Position numbers and translations under genes: made by a program | NCBI RefSeq assembly: GCF_007923355.1 | Contig: NZ_VOGO01000013.1 | Span: 1-64,000, forward strand | DNA from: Falsiphaeobacter marinintestinus | GTDB taxonomy: Bacteria; Pseudomonadota; Alphaproteobacteria; Rhodobacterales; Rhodobacteraceae | DNA length: 64,000 nucleotides | Direction: 5' to 3' | Shown here: positions 10,423-20,034 of the stretch, one piece after another | Numbering within the stretch: position 1 is the stretch's first letter | How the letters are laid out: every line of letters starts with the position of its first letter | The notes under the pieces: generated by a model | The model's input: only the letters and a program-made list of their open reading frames with translations | Told to the model about the DNA's origin: nothing | Databases searched by the model: none

Positions 10423-11376
10423 TCAGAAGATGAAGTCTGACACTGCGAGATCCTCCAGAGCGGTGTCTTGCAGGATGATCACGTTTTCGCCATCCCGACC
10501 CAGATCGTAGACGACATTGTCGCCGCGCTGAGTCGAAGCTGCCATGAACTCGGCATAGGTTGTTGCCTCGTCTGTGAGGTTGGAAAAGTCGATGTCATCC
10601 TGGCGAGAGGTGAAGTCGACAATCACGTCCCGTCCGAAATTATCAGTGAAGACAAAGTCGTCGAATCCGTCGCCACCTGTCAGCCTGTCGTTGTCCGCGC
10701 CGCCATTCAGCGTGTCGTTATGCGCGCCACCGTTCAGCCTGTCGACGCCGCTGCCACCGTTCAGGTCATCCTCGCCCCGGCTGCCGCGAAGTGTATCCGC
10801 CCCTGCATCGCCAAGCAGCGTATCGGCGCCTCGGCCGCCGTTCAGATCGTCATTGCCGGCCTTGCCGTCCAGAACGTCACTGCCCTGAAAGCTGCGGAAC
10901 ACGTCGTTGCCGTCATTGCCGAAAAACACCACGTCATCTTCCTTGATCATCTGTTCGATGACGCCGGTTCTGTCGTTGGGATCAATGGATCCCAGCATGC
11001 TATAGATCAGCTCGACGGCGGCATCGTCGGCGACGATTGGGTCGAATGAGATCGTATAGTCAAGCTGGGCCAGATCGATGTCGTACAACCCGTCAGAGTT
11101 CAGGATGGCCGTGGCACCTGCGCCCAGATCGACCGAGGTGACGGTTCCGGACAGTGTGTGGGTTGTGAGGCTGTACTGAATGTTGTCACGCAGAACATAG
11201 GCCAGCGAGTCCAGGTTCGCGGTTTCCCCGATATCGGTTTCGGCCGAGGCATAGTCGCCTTCGATCCCGGCAGAAAACACGCCGCGGCCAGAAGATGCGA
11301 AGCTTGCATCAAACGCGTTGATGTAGGCGAAAAAGTTGGTGGCAGCGCTGCTGCCGGTTTGGATGGTGATGGTCAT
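10423..11376 (-). CDS. RTX-repeat calcium-binding protein
   Basis: The C-terminal half of this 317-residue protein is built of glycine-aspartate nonapeptides (GNDDLNGGRGADTLLGDAG and similar, about residues 155-260) that bind calcium and form a parallel beta roll. It ends LAVSDFIF, a tail like those of many type I secreted proteins of this group; the second RTX protein ends ITAADFIF. There is no Sec signal peptide, which also fits type I secretion. The N-terminal half (ANFFAYINAFDASFASSGRG) is not a domain I recognise. ATG 11376 was chosen because AGGAG lies five bases upstream. No secretion genes are adjacent. Confidence 0.85.
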   Translation of the reverse strand: MTITIQTGSSAATNFFAYINAFDASFASSGRGVFSAGIEGDYASAETDIGETANLDSLAYVLRDNIQYSLTTHTLSGTVTSVDLGAGATAILNSDGLYDIDLAQLDYTISFDPIVADDAAVELIYSMLGSIDPNDRTGVIEQMIKEDDVVFFGNDGNDVFRSFQGSDVLDGKAGNDDLNGGRGADTLLGDAGADTLRGSRGEDDLNGGSGVDRLNGGAHNDTLNGGADNDRLTGGDGFDDFVFTDNFGRDVIVDFTSRQDDIDFSNLTDEATTYAEFMAASTQRGDNVVYDLGRDGENVIILQDTALEDLAVSDFIF

Positions 11377-11640
11377 GTCGTCTCCTGTGCGGTCATGATC
11401 CGGACCCCTGTGGGGCACGCGGGCGCGATGACCGGGTGGTTTCTTGCGAGCGGCGCAATCAGTTTGAAGGAGGCTGGGTCACGGGGGGCGGCGTTCGATA
11501 TCCGCTCATCCGACAGGCTGCGGTGTGAACAGCGGTTGCCTAGCCGGGTCTGGTTATAAATTTTGAGTAAAATAGTCAAGAATAGGATTTGGCGTGCCGC
11601 ATACGTGCGGTCGACGGATCGCGTGAGGGGCGCAAGACGC
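11377..11640. other. Non-coding interval upstream of the RTX gene
   Basis: Between the RTX start and the enoyl-CoA hydratase terminator there is no convincing gene. The only AT-rich part is near 11555-11595 and could hold the RTX promoter. Confidence 0.5.
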
Positions 11641-11669
11641 AAAAAAGGCAGACCGCGAGGCCTGCCTTT
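11641..11669 (-). terminator. Intrinsic terminator of the enoyl-CoA hydratase gene
   Basis: On the minus strand AAAGGCAG pairs with CTGCCTTT around a GC-rich loop and a run of U follows. It lies 25 bp past the stop codon. Confidence 0.85.
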
Positions 11670-11693
11670 GTGACTTTGATAAATTGGTTCTGT

Positions 11694-12470
11694 TTACTTG
11701 TCGCGGAACTGGGGCTGGCGCTTTTCAAGGAAGGCGCCCATGCCTTCTTTCTGGTCCTCGGTCGCAAACAGCGAATGGAACACGCGGCGTTCGAACAACA
11801 TGCCTTCGGCCAGCGTGACCTCATAGCTGCGGTTCACGGCCTCTTTCGCGGCCATCGTGCTGGGGGCCGATTTCTCGGCGATCTTCTGCGCCGCGCCCAT
11901 CGCCTCATCCATCAGCTTTTTGGCCGGGACAACGCGGCTGACAAGCCCGCTGCGCTCGGCCTCTTCGGCGTCCATGAAACGACCTGTCAGGTTCATGTCC
12001 ATCGCCTTGGACTTGCCGACAAAGCGCGTCAGGCGCTGGCTGCCGCCCATACCGGCGATGACGCCAAGGTTGATTTCGGGCTGGCCGAATTTGGCGGTGT
12101 CGGCGGCGATAATGAAATCGCACATCATCGCCAGTTCACAGCCGCCACCCAGCGCGTAACCGGATACGGCGGCGATGATCGGTTTGCGAATCGCTGTGAT
12201 CCGGTCGTTGGCATCAGCGAACATGTTCTCAGCAAAGACTTCGACGAAGCTTTTTGAGGACATTTCCTTGATGTCGGCCCCGGCGGCAAACGCCTTTTCC
12301 GAGCCGGTGATGACGATGCAGCGCGCCTTGTCATTGGCGTCGGCCTCTTCCAGCGCCTGACACAGTTCACCCAGAAGTTGGGTGTTCAGCGCGTTCAGGG
12401 CATCGGGGCGGTTCAGCTTGATTAGGGCAACGTGGTCTTCCACTACGACGTTGATCGTCTCAAAGGCCAT
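11694..12470 (-). CDS. Enoyl-CoA hydratase
   Basis: This 258-residue crotonase-fold enzyme hydrates 2-enoyl-CoA in fatty acid or amino acid breakdown. The oxyanion-hole segments are visible: [15 protein letters not shown] near residues 57-71 and [20 protein letters not shown] near 105-125. The two catalytic acids of short-chain enoyl-CoA hydratase lie in the stretch [20 protein letters not shown] near residues 133-152. Length and sequence agree with the FadB-like short-chain enoyl-CoA hydratase branch. The gene is alone, with its own terminator, and the thiolase at 16854-18029 could act in the same route. Confidence 0.93.
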   Translation of the reverse strand: MAFETINVVVEDHVALIKLNRPDALNALNTQLLGELCQALEEADANDKARCIVITGSEKAFAAGADIKEMSSKSFVEVFAENMFADANDRITAIRKPIIAAVSGYALGGGCELAMMCDFIIAADTAKFGQPEINLGVIAGMGGSQRLTRFVGKSKAMDMNLTGRFMDAEEAERSGLVSRVVPAKKLMDEAMGAAQKIAEKSAPSTMAAKEAVNRSYEVTLAEGMLFERRVFHSLFATEDQKEGMGAFLEKRQPQFRDK

Positions 12471-12534
12471 GTTTTGAGCTTTCGTTTGTTCCGTTCAAGA
12501 ACGATTCCTTACCACGCGCACACAGCGGTTCAAG

Positions 12535-13386
12535 TTATCTTTGACACGAGGGGCAATAGAAGCTGGATCGCCCGGATTGCACGATGCGCCGGATCGGGGT
12601 CGCGCAGGCTGCCGTGCGGCAGGGGTCGCCTTCGCGCCCGTAGACGTCAAAGCTGTGTTGAAAATATCCAAGCTCTCCATCGGCTTGGCGGAAATCCTTG
12701 AGCGATGACCCGCCCGCTTCGATCGCGTCCTGCAGAACTTGGCGGATAATCGGCACCAGTGATGCAACCCGGTCACTGGCGATGCGTCCAGCTTTGCGTG
12801 TCGGTGAGATTCCGCCACGGAACAGGGCCTCGCAGACATAGATATTGCCCAATCCCGCGACGATTCTCTGATCAAGCAACGCAGATTTGACCGGCGTGTT
12901 TCGACCTTTGAACGCGTCAATCAGGTGGTCCGAGGTGAATGTGTTGCCCAGCGGTTCGGGCCCGATGTCGGCCAGCAGCTTGTGGGTTTCCCAGCCATCG
13001 GTGGGCAGCAGATCCATCGCGCCGAACCGGCGGGGGTCGTTAAAGGTGACACGCGCGCCGTTGGCCATATCGAACACCACATGGTCGTGTTTTTCGGGGC
13101 TAGGGTGATCGTGCACGAAACGGCCCAGCGGATCGCCCGAAACCGTCATTCGCCCTGACATGCCAAGGTGAATCAGCAACGTCTCGCCCGAGCTGAGATC
13201 GGCAAGGATGTATTTTGACCGCCGTCTGAGTTGCAGAACGGTTTGCCCGCTCAGACGTTCAGCCATCCGGTCGGGAAACGGCCAGCGCAGATCGGGGCGG
13301 TTCACATGCGCCTGCGCAATCACCGTGCCCTCCATCGACGGCGCCAACCCGCGACGTACCGTCTCGACCTCGGGAAGTTCGGGCAT
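12535..13386 (-). CDS. mutM: Formamidopyrimidine-DNA glycosylase (Fpg/MutM)
   Basis: This base-excision-repair enzyme removes 8-oxoguanine and formamidopyrimidines and nicks the site. The mature protein starts at the catalytic proline ([14 protein letters not shown]), which fixes the start at 13386, with AGGAG five bases before. The helix-two-turn-helix region is seen in [29 protein letters not shown]. The C-terminal zinc finger shows CRTAAC and CPSC with FYC near the end; spacing of the first pair (C-x4-C) is wider than the usual C-x2-C. The 283-residue length is normal. The gene is divergent from ubiE, 86 bp apart. Confidence 0.96.
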   Translation of the reverse strand: MPELPEVETVRRGLAPSMEGTVIAQAHVNRPDLRWPFPDRMAERLSGQTVLQLRRRSKYILADLSSGETLLIHLGMSGRMTVSGDPLGRFVHDHPSPEKHDHVVFDMANGARVTFNDPRRFGAMDLLPTDGWETHKLLADIGPEPLGNTFTSDHLIDAFKGRNTPVKSALLDQRIVAGLGNIYVCEALFRGGISPTRKAGRIASDRVASLVPIIRQVLQDAIEAGGSSLKDFRQADGELGYFQHSFDVYGREGDPCRTAACATPIRRIVQSGRSSFYCPSCQR

Positions 13387-13472
13387 ATGGTGCTCCTTCA
13401 TGCAACGGGCCGCATTGTACCCGCCCGGGATCACCCTATAACAGGGACGAAACGCAAGTAGGGCAACCGGTC

Positions 13473-14225
13473 ATGGCTGACAACACTGACTCCACCACCC
13501 ATTTCGGCTTTGAAACCGTGCCCGAAGGCGAAAAGGCCGGGCGCGTGCAGGGCGTGTTCAATTCGGTTGCGTCGAAATACGACATCATGAACGACGTCAT
13601 GTCGATGGGAATTCACCGGGTCTGGAAAGACGCGATGATGGATTGGCTGGCGCCGCGCCCGGGGCAAAAGCTGTTGGATGTGGCGGGCGGGACCGGCGAT
13701 ATCTCGTTCAAGTTTCTCAAGCGTGCCGGATCTGGCCACGCCACGGTGCTGGACCTGACCGAACCGATGCTGGTCGAAGGCCGTCAGCGGGCCGAAGCGG
13801 CACAGATGGCCGACAGTCTGGATTGGGTGACGGGCGATGCCATGGCGCTGCCATTCAAGGACAACACCTTCGATGTCTACACGATCTCGTTTGGCATCCG
13901 GAACGTGACGCGCCCGCAAGAGGCATTGAACGAAGCGTTCCGCGTGCTGAAACCCGGGGGCCGCCTGATGGTGCTGGAATTCAGCCAGTTACCGAACGAA
14001 GGGATGCAGAAACTGTACGATCTGTACAGTTTCAACGTGATCCCGCGTATGGGCAAACTGATCGCCAATGACCGCGACAGTTATCAGTATCTGGTCGAAT
14101 CGATTCGCAAGTTTCCGGATCAGGACACGTTCCTGAGCATGGTGCGCAAGGCGGGGTTCGAAAACGCCAAATACCGCAATCTGAGCCTAGGCATCGCCGC
14201 CCTGCATTCTGGCTGGAAGATCTGA
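13473..14225 (+). CDS. ubiE: Demethylmenaquinone/ubiquinone methyltransferase UbiE
   Basis: UbiE is the SAM-dependent C-methyltransferase of ubiquinone synthesis. The 250-residue protein shows the SAM-binding glycine motif [13 protein letters not shown] near residue 70 and the family signatures [24 protein letters not shown] near the N-terminus and [24 protein letters not shown] in the middle. It ends [13 protein letters not shown], as in other UbiE proteins. UbiB starts three bases after its stop, so the two are co-transcribed. Divergent mutM is the usual neighbour in related genomes. Confidence 0.97.
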   Translation: MADNTDSTTHFGFETVPEGEKAGRVQGVFNSVASKYDIMNDVMSMGIHRVWKDAMMDWLAPRPGQKLLDVAGGTGDISFKFLKRAGSGHATVLDLTEPMLVEGRQRAEAAQMADSLDWVTGDAMALPFKDNTFDVYTISFGIRNVTRPQEALNEAFRVLKPGGRLMVLEFSQLPNEGMQKLYDLYSFNVIPRMGKLIANDRDSYQYLVESIRKFPDQDTFLSMVRKAGFENAKYRNLSLGIAALHSGWKI

Positions 14226-14228
14226 CAG

Positions 14229-15764
14229 ATGCGCGGCCCTCATAATATCTGGCGCCTGATCCGAACAGGCGCCACGTTGGAACGCACCGGCGCGATGAAC
14301 GTCGTGCTGGATGCCTTCGAAGCCCCACCTGCGCTGCGCTTTGTCGCCCACGCGCTGGGCAAACCGTTCCAGTGGCTGGGGTACAAGGGTGATCCCGCCA
14401 TGCCGCCCGCGACCCGTGCGCTGACCGCGCTTGGCCCGGCATACATCAAATTCGGACAGGTTCTGTCGACACGACCGGATGTGGTGGGCGATGAACTGGC
14501 CGAACAGCTGCGCGTGTTGCAGGACAAGCTGCCACCGTTTCCCCGCAGCGTCGCCAAAGCCGAGGTCGAAAGCGAACTGGGTGTGCAGGTCGATGGCGTG
14601 TTTGCCGAGTTCAGCGAACCCATCGCCGCCGCCTCGATCGCGCAGGTGCATCGGGCGCGGATTGCTGACACCGGTGAATACGTCGCCGTGAAAGTGTTGC
14701 GCCCGGGGATCGAGCGCGCCTTTCGCAAGGACGTTGATGCGTTCTATTTCGCTGCCAGCATCGTCGATTTTTTCGCCCCCGGCGCGCGACGCCTGCGCCC
14801 GATGGAGGTGATCGAGCATTTCGACGGGGTGGTGCGCGGTGAACTGGATTTGCGGCTGGAAAGTTCGGCTGCGTCCGAGTTCGCCGATAACACAGCCGAC
14901 GATGCAGGGTTCACGCTGCCCGCGATCAAATGGCACCTGTCGGCGCGGCGCGTGATGACGCTGGGCTGGGCAGATGGGGTTACACTGGGCGACAATGCAG
15001 CACTGGACGCGGCAGGCCATGACCGGCGGGCGCTGGGCGAACGGGTGCTGTCACTGTTCCTGAACCACGCGCTGCGCGACGGATTCTTTCATGCTGACAT
15101 GCATCAGGGCAACCTGAAGGTCGCGGCGAATGGCGATATCATTGCCTATGACTTCGGGATCATGGGCCATATCGACGAATACACCCGCCGGGTCTATGCC
15201 GAGATCCTGTTCGGTTTTATCAAACGCGACTACAAGCGCGTGGCCGAGGTGCATTTCGAAGCTGGCTATGTGCCTGCTGATCAGGATGTCGACGAATTCG
15301 CCCGTGCCCTGCGCGCCGTGGGGGAACCGATCTTTGGCATGGACGCGTCGCATATCTCGATGGGGCGTTTGCTGGCGTATCTGTTCGAAGTGACCGAGCG
15401 TTTTGGCATGGAAACCCGGACCGAACTGATCCTGCTGCAGCGCACCATGGTTGTGGTCGAAGGCGTCGCGCGGTCGCTCAGCCCGCATGTTAACATCTGG
15501 GAAGTCGCCCGACCCGTGGTCGAAGATTACATCAAAGGTTCGATTGGCCCGCGTGCCGTCGCGTCGGATCTGATGAAAACAGCCCGCGTTCTGGCTCGGT
15601 TCGGCCCGCGTCTGCCCGCTTTGGTCGAATCCGCGCTGATCGCGCAGGCCCACCGGGAAGACCCGCCAAAAGCCTCGTGGTTCAATATGCGCACCCTTTT
15701 GACCGTGATGGTCGGCGCGTTGATTGGCGGCGGATTGATTGCCGTGCTGGAATGGCTGTTCTGA
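14229..15764 (+). CDS. ubiB: UbiB-family atypical kinase for ubiquinone synthesis
   Basis: UbiB is a membrane-associated protein-kinase-like ATPase needed for ubiquinone production. The 511-residue protein contains the KFGQVLSTRPD motif near residues 75-85, an alanine-rich nucleotide loop (AAASIAQVHRARI), the catalytic-like ADMHQGNL and the YDFGIMGHID metal-binding stretch. The last 35 residues hold a hydrophobic anchor (LTVMVGALIGGGLIAVLEWLF). It follows ubiE with a three-base gap. In many relatives coaBC follows ubiB; here an Fe-S protein gene follows instead. Confidence 0.96.
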   Translation: MRGPHNIWRLIRTGATLERTGAMNVVLDAFEAPPALRFVAHALGKPFQWLGYKGDPAMPPATRALTALGPAYIKFGQVLSTRPDVVGDELAEQLRVLQDKLPPFPRSVAKAEVESELGVQVDGVFAEFSEPIAAASIAQVHRARIADTGEYVAVKVLRPGIERAFRKDVDAFYFAASIVDFFAPGARRLRPMEVIEHFDGVVRGELDLRLESSAASEFADNTADDAGFTLPAIKWHLSARRVMTLGWADGVTLGDNAALDAAGHDRRALGERVLSLFLNHALRDGFFHADMHQGNLKVAANGDIIAYDFGIMGHIDEYTRRVYAEILFGFIKRDYKRVAEVHFEAGYVPADQDVDEFARALRAVGEPIFGMDASHISMGRLLAYLFEVTERFGMETRTELILLQRTMVVVEGVARSLSPHVNIWEVARPVVEDYIKGSIGPRAVASDLMKTARVLARFGPRLPALVESALIAQAHREDPPKASWFNMRTLLTVMVGALIGGGLIAVLEWLF

Positions 15765-15788
15765 CTCTCATTCGTGGTATGGTCTGGT

Positions 15789-16775
15789 ATGGCCCGTACG
15801 AATCCATACCGCCCGTTTACACCTGATCCTGAACAGCTGGCATTGGTGCCCCCGGTCAGTGGCAATGATGTCAACGGGTTGGGGGAAACCGAAAAACGCC
15901 GACCCACCATGGTTTACTGGGCACCTGATCCCAGCAGCATCCCGCATGGGGACCTGCAACGCTATTTCGGTGGCCGCGCGTCACAGAACCCTGCTTTCCT
16001 TGAAAAGCGGGCCATCCGTCAAAAGATAAACGACGCGCCCTTGCCACCTGTTGCAGATGCCCCGGTGCAACGATCACCAGACGATTGGACGGCTGCACTG
16101 GACGGGTTCGTGACCCGTGGTGATTGCGAAAAGCTCGGTGTTGCAGACATGCGACCCGACTGGGTGTTTCAGGACCATGAGATCGAGCAATCCAAGGTCA
16201 TTGTGATCGGCGTTCAGCACGAGTACGACGCGATCAAAGCCGCGCCCGAGAGCAGGGCGGGCCTTGAGGTCATCAGCCAATACACCCGCGCCGCAGCGGC
16301 CTCGAAAAAAATCGCAGGCTGGTTGCATGAACAGGGATGGCAGGCCGAGGCCGTGACTGGCCCGATGACCGGCGCATTGGCGATGATCCCGCCCGCGCTG
16401 GCCTGCGGCTTTGGCGAACTCGGTAAACATGGATCGATCATCAACCCGGAACTGGGTGCGTCTTTCCGATTGTCCGCCGTGCTGACCGATGCGCCTTTTG
16501 CGCCCACCCCGTCACAGGATCACGGCATCGATGGGTTCTGCCAGAATTGCCGCATCTGCGAAGACGCCTGTCCGCCCGAGGCGTTGTTTCAGGTAAAACA
16601 GACCGTGCGGGGCGACACCAAATGGTATGTCGATTTTGACAAATGCCTGCCCTTCTTCAACGAAACCCAGGGCTGCGCGATCTGTATCGCTGTTTGCCCA
16701 TGGTCCCGTCCGGGCATTGGTCCGAACCTTGCCGCGAAACTGGCCCGTAAACGTGAAAGAGACGCCATCGGCTAA
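15789..16775 (+). CDS. Reductive-dehalogenase-like protein with two 4Fe-4S clusters
   Basis: The 328-residue protein carries two cluster motifs near its C-terminus: CQNCRICEDACP (C-x2-C-x2-C-x3-CP) and KC(x10)CAICIAVCPW. Before them is GELGKHGSIINPELGASFRLSAVLTD. This combination, with W-VDFDKC between the clusters, resembles the catalytic part of corrinoid reductive dehalogenases more than QueG. There is no twin-arginine signal, so it is probably cytoplasmic. Substrate and cobalamin binding cannot be shown here. An in-frame GTG-type start lies 15 bases upstream; ATG 15789 was preferred. It follows ubiB by 24 bp. Confidence 0.7.
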   Translation: MARTNPYRPFTPDPEQLALVPPVSGNDVNGLGETEKRRPTMVYWAPDPSSIPHGDLQRYFGGRASQNPAFLEKRAIRQKINDAPLPPVADAPVQRSPDDWTAALDGFVTRGDCEKLGVADMRPDWVFQDHEIEQSKVIVIGVQHEYDAIKAAPESRAGLEVISQYTRAAAASKKIAGWLHEQGWQAEAVTGPMTGALAMIPPALACGFGELGKHGSIINPELGASFRLSAVLTDAPFAPTPSQDHGIDGFCQNCRICEDACPPEALFQVKQTVRGDTKWYVDFDKCLPFFNETQGCAICIAVCPWSRPGIGPNLAAKLARKRERDAIG

Positions 16776-16786
16776 AAAGGCGCCTC

Positions 16787-16820
16787 TCGTCTTCCTCTTG
16801 CGAGAAATATCCTCGGGGGG
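16787..16820. repeat. Copy of the dispersed CTTG-AAATATCC motif
   Basis: TTCCTCTTGCGAGAAATATC lies in the convergent gap after the Fe-S protein. It matches the copies near 4318, 21117 (reverse) and 31104. No gene starts next to this copy, so the motif is not simply a ribosome site. Confidence 0.45.
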
Positions 16821-16821
16821 T

Positions 16822-16844
16822 CTGGGGGGCAGACAGCCCCCCAG
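16822..16844. terminator. GC-rich hairpin between convergent genes
   Basis: CTGGGGGGC and GCCCCCCAG form a perfect 9-bp stem with loop AGACA, between the Fe-S protein gene and the thiolase gene. No clear U-run follows on either strand, so termination efficiency is uncertain. Confidence 0.6.
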
Positions 16845-16853
16845 CCTTGCCAC

Positions 16854-18029
16854 TCAGATCAGTTCGATGGCCAGTGCGATACCCTGACCGCCGCCGATGC
16901 ACATGGTGATCAGGCCCTTCTTGCCGCCAATGCGCTCCAGTTCATAAATCGTTTTGACGGTGATGATCGCACCTGTGGCACCAACCGGGTGGCCCAGGGC
17001 GATTGCGCCGCCATTTGGGTTCACCTTGGCCGGATCCAGGCCCAGTTCCTTGTTCACCGCCAGCGCCTGTGCGGCAAAGGCTTCGTTGGATTCGATCACG
17101 TCGAAATCGCTGACCGACAGGCCGGTTTTCTTCAGCAGGTTCTGCACAGCAGGGATCGGGCCAATACCCATTACTTCAGGGCGCACACCGGCATGGGCAT
17201 AGCCCAGCACGCGGGCTTTAGGCTTCAGCCCGGCCTTTTCAGCCGCCTCCGCGGTTGCCAGAACAATGGCGGCCGCGCCGTCATTGATGCCCGACGCATT
17301 GCCTGCCGTGACGCTGCCGTCTTTCTTGAAAGCCGGGCGCAGACCCGCCAGTGCTTCGGCCGAAGTCGCCTTGGGGTGCTCATCGACCTTGAAGTCAACC
17401 ATGTCGCGGCGCACTTTGACCTGCACCGGCGTGATCTGGTCGTCGAACAGGCCGGCGTCGATGGCAGCGGCGGCGCGGGTCTGGCTGGTCAGGGCGAAGT
17501 CGTCCATCTGTTCGCGGGTCACCTGATGCTCGGTCGCGACGTTTTCTGCCGTCACGCCCATGTGACCTGTGCCAAAGGGGCAGTTCAGCGCGCCCAACAT
17601 CATGTCGAGCGATTTGATATCGCCCATCTTGGCGCCAAACCGGGCTTGCTGCATGATGAACGGCGAGCGCGACATGCTTTCAGCACCACCGGCCACGGCA
17701 AACTGCGCGTCACCCAGCATCAGCGACTGAACCGCCGACACGATGGCTTGTGCGCCGGATCCGCACAGGCGGTTCACGTTCATCGCAGGGGCGGTATCGG
17801 GAATGCCTGCCTGAATCGCGGCGGCGCGCGACAGGTACATATCGCGGGGTTCGGTGTTGATCACATGACCAAAGACCACGTTTTCGATCTGCCCGCCTTC
17901 GACGCCCGACCGTTCCAACGCGGCTTCGGTCACAACGGTTGCAAGGTCGATGGGCGCGGTGCTGGCCAGCGCTCCGCCAAAGGTTCCGATGGCTGTCCGT
18001 GCGCCGTCCAGAATTACGATATCGGTCAT
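16854..18029 (-). CDS. Acetyl-CoA C-acyltransferase (thiolase)
   Basis: This 391-residue thiolase either condenses two acetyl-CoA or cleaves 3-oxoacyl-CoA. The acylated cysteine is C89 in NVNRLCGSGAQAI; the other active-site residues are in NPNGGAIALGHPVGATGA and in the C-terminal CIGGGQG. Length and motifs fit the PhaA/BktB/PcaF group and do not separate them. A GGAGG site lies 13 bases or less from the start. The gene is divergent from the XRE-cupin regulator, with 145 bp between starts. No phaB or phaC is adjacent, so a role in polyhydroxyalkanoate synthesis is not supported by context. Confidence 0.93.
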   Translation of the reverse strand: MTDIVILDGARTAIGTFGGALASTAPIDLATVVTEAALERSGVEGGQIENVVFGHVINTEPRDMYLSRAAAIQAGIPDTAPAMNVNRLCGSGAQAIVSAVQSLMLGDAQFAVAGGAESMSRSPFIMQQARFGAKMGDIKSLDMMLGALNCPFGTGHMGVTAENVATEHQVTREQMDDFALTSQTRAAAAIDAGLFDDQITPVQVKVRRDMVDFKVDEHPKATSAEALAGLRPAFKKDGSVTAGNASGINDGAAAIVLATAEAAEKAGLKPKARVLGYAHAGVRPEVMGIGPIPAVQNLLKKTGLSVSDFDVIESNEAFAAQALAVNKELGLDPAKVNPNGGAIALGHPVGATGAIITVKTIYELERIGGKKGLITMCIGGGQGIALAIELI

Positions 18030-18091
18030 GTATGTGTTCCTCCGTGGTCATGTTTGGACGGTATTATGCGGGTGCAGCATGATTCTGTCGC

Positions 18092-18103
18092 TGGAAACGT
18101 TCC
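18092..18103. promoter_or_regulatory. TGGAAACGT element upstream of the XRE-cupin gene
   Basis: TGGAAACGTTCC is a near-palindrome in the thiolase/XRE divergent region. The nine bases TGGAAACGT recur exactly at 18799-18807 in the kbl promoter region. It may be an autoregulatory site for the XRE protein. Confidence 0.4.
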
Positions 18104-18174
18104 GTAAGTACCGGTGGCAAATGGTCCCTGCGGCGGGATTGACAACTGCGGTGCGCTTGCCCATCACTTCCGTC

Positions 18175-18741
18175 ATGACGGAAACTTCTGACGATATCCT
18201 GTCCCGCTTGCCTGCCCGCCTGAAAGAGGCGCGCCGGGCGCAGGGGCTGTCGCTTGAGGCTGTGGCCAACCTGTCGGGCGTGTCCCGGTCGATGGTCAGC
18301 CAGATCGAACGCGGCGAAAGCAGCCCGACGATTGCGACCTTGTGGAACCTGACCCGTGCTTTGCAGGTCGATTTCGCGGGGCTTTTGGACGCCCCGACCG
18401 GCGCGGACCGGATCGAGGTTCTGCGCGACGTCGAAACTCCGGTGATTGATGTACGTGGCGAAGGCTGCCGAATTCGTATCCTGTCGCCGCCCGAAGATGC
18501 AGGTGGGCATGAGGTTTATGACATCCGGTTTGCCGCCAACGGGGCTTTGCGCAGCGACCCGCACACCCGTGGTGCGCGTGAACAGCTGACTGTTGTTGAG
18601 GGGCGCGTCGAGGTGACCTCGGGCACGCGGTCCGAGACATTCGAGACCGGGGACACAGCGCGCTATGCCGCCGATGTAACACACGCGATTGTTGCGGGTG
18701 TCGACGGCGCGCGGGTGTTTCTGATCGTGAAAGCGGCCTGA
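18175..18741 (+). CDS. XRE-family regulator with C-terminal cupin
   Basis: The 188-residue protein has an N-terminal HTH (about residues 12-66; LKEARRAQGLSLEAVANLSGVSRSMVSQIERGESSPTIATLWNLTRAL) and a cupin-2 sensor domain (about 110-185; HTRGAREQLTVVEGRVEVTSG). Proteins of this design usually sense a small metabolite and repress a neighbouring catabolic operon. ATG 18175 opens the typical start MTETSDDILSRL; the frame is open upstream, but that stretch overlaps the thiolase gene. It lies 105 bp before kbl on the same strand, which makes threonine breakdown the most likely target. Confidence 0.85.
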   Translation: MTETSDDILSRLPARLKEARRAQGLSLEAVANLSGVSRSMVSQIERGESSPTIATLWNLTRALQVDFAGLLDAPTGADRIEVLRDVETPVIDVRGEGCRIRILSPPEDAGGHEVYDIRFAANGALRSDPHTRGAREQLTVVEGRVEVTSGTRSETFETGDTARYAADVTHAIVAGVDGARVFLIVKAA

Positions 18742-18797
18742 GGACGCTGAAATTCCTGATTAACGGAAAAAATCCGCTATATCGAATTTCCCCTATT

Positions 18798-18833
18798 TTG
18801 GAAACGTGTCCTTTATGGTAGACGTGTTTCCAA
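18798..18833. promoter_or_regulatory. Inverted-repeat operator candidate upstream of kbl
   Basis: TTGGAAACGTGTC and GACGTGTTTCCAA face each other across ten bases, matching at 11 of 13 positions per arm. It ends four bases before the GGAGG ribosome site of kbl. The half-site TGGAAAC is also found in front of the XRE-cupin regulator gene (18092). Confidence 0.6.
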
Positions 18834-18846
18834 CATGGAGGAAATC

Positions 18847-20034
18847 ATGTCGACTCAGTTTTTGTCCCATATCTCGGAAACCTTGCGCAGCATCGAAGCC
18901 GAAGGCCTGTATAAACGCGAACGCATGATCACCTCGCCCCAAGGGGGGGAGATCACGGTTGCGGGCCGTGAGGTCATCAACCTGTGCGCCAACAACTATC
19001 TGGGGCTTGCCGATCATCCGGCGTTGATCGATGCGGCCACTGGGGCGATGGGCCCCAAGGGGTTCGGGATGGCCAGCGTGCGGTTCATTTGCGGGACGCA
19101 AGACATTCACCGAGAGCTGGAACAACGGTTGGCCGACTTCCTTGGCAAGGATGACTCGATCCTGTTTGCCGCCTGTTTCGATGCCAATGGCGGGTTGTTC
19201 GAACCCTTGCTGGGCCCCGAGGACGCGGTGATTTCGGACAGTCTGAACCATGCGTCGATCATCGACGGGGTGCGGTTGTGCAAGGCCAAGCGGTACCGGT
19301 ATCTGAACAACGACATGAATGACCTTGAGGCGTGGTTGAAACAGGCCCGCGCCGATGGCGCGCGGCACATCATGATTGCCACCGATGGCGTGTTTTCGAT
19401 GGATGGATACCTTGCCAATCTGCCCGAGATCACCCGGCTGGCCAAAGAATACGATGGAATTGTCATGGTGGATGATTGCCACGCCACCGGGTTCATGGGG
19501 CCGCGCGGGGCCGGCACTCCGGACCATTTCGGGGTGGATGTCGACATTCTGACCGGGACATTGGGCAAGGCACTTGGGGGGGCGATCGGCGGTTACATCG
19601 CCGGGCCGCAGCCAGTGATCGACCTGCTGCGGCAGCGGGCGCGGCCCTATCTGTTCTCGAATTCGCTGCCGCCTGCCATTGTCGCTGCCGGGATCGAGGC
19701 GATCCGCCTGGTTGAAGAGGGCGCGGATATGCGCGCGCAACTGTTTGAAAACGCGCGGTACTGGCGCGCGGGGTTGGAGGCATTGGGATTTGATCTGCTG
19801 CCGGGCGAACATCCAATCATTCCGGTGATGCTGGGCAAGGCGCAGGTGGCGCAGGACATGGCATCGCGCTTGTTTGACGAAGGCGTCTATGTGTCAGGCT
19901 TTTTCTTTCCGGTGGTGCCACGCGGGCAGGCGCGGATTCGCACGCAGATGAACGCGGCGTTGACGCGGGATGAGTTGGATCGCGCTTTGGCGGCGTTTGG
20001 CAAAGTCGGGCGGGACATTGGGGTGATCTCATGA
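18847..20034 (+). CDS. kbl: Glycine C-acetyltransferase (2-amino-3-ketobutyrate CoA ligase)
   Basis: Kbl splits 2-amino-3-oxobutyrate, made by Tdh from threonine, into glycine and acetyl-CoA, using PLP. The 395-residue protein shows [13 protein letters not shown] near residue 40, [22 protein letters not shown] in the middle, and the PLP lysine in [17 protein letters not shown]. It starts [21 protein letters not shown], like known Kbl proteins. ATG 18847 was chosen over 18835 because GGAGG lies five bases upstream. Its stop overlaps the tdh start (ATGA), so the two form a tight operon. Confidence 0.96.
   Translation: MSTQFLSHISETLRSIEAEGLYKRERMITSPQGGEITVAGREVINLCANNYLGLADHPALIDAATGAMGPKGFGMASVRFICGTQDIHRELEQRLADFLGKDDSILFAACFDANGGLFEPLLGPEDAVISDSLNHASIIDGVRLCKAKRYRYLNNDMNDLEAWLKQARADGARHIMIATDGVFSMDGYLANLPEITRLAKEYDGIVMVDDCHATGFMGPRGAGTPDHFGVDVDILTGTLGKALGGAIGGYIAGPQPVIDLLRQRARPYLFSNSLPPAIVAAGIEAIRLVEEGADMRAQLFENARYWRAGLEALGFDLLPGEHPIIPVMLGKAQVAQDMASRLFDEGVYVSGFFFPVVPRGQARIRTQMNAALTRDELDRALAAFGKVGRDIGVIS

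Noticed and set aside
16854-18029. Polyhydroxyalkanoate operon
   Set aside because: The thiolase could be PhaA, but phaB, phaC or phasin genes are not next to it.
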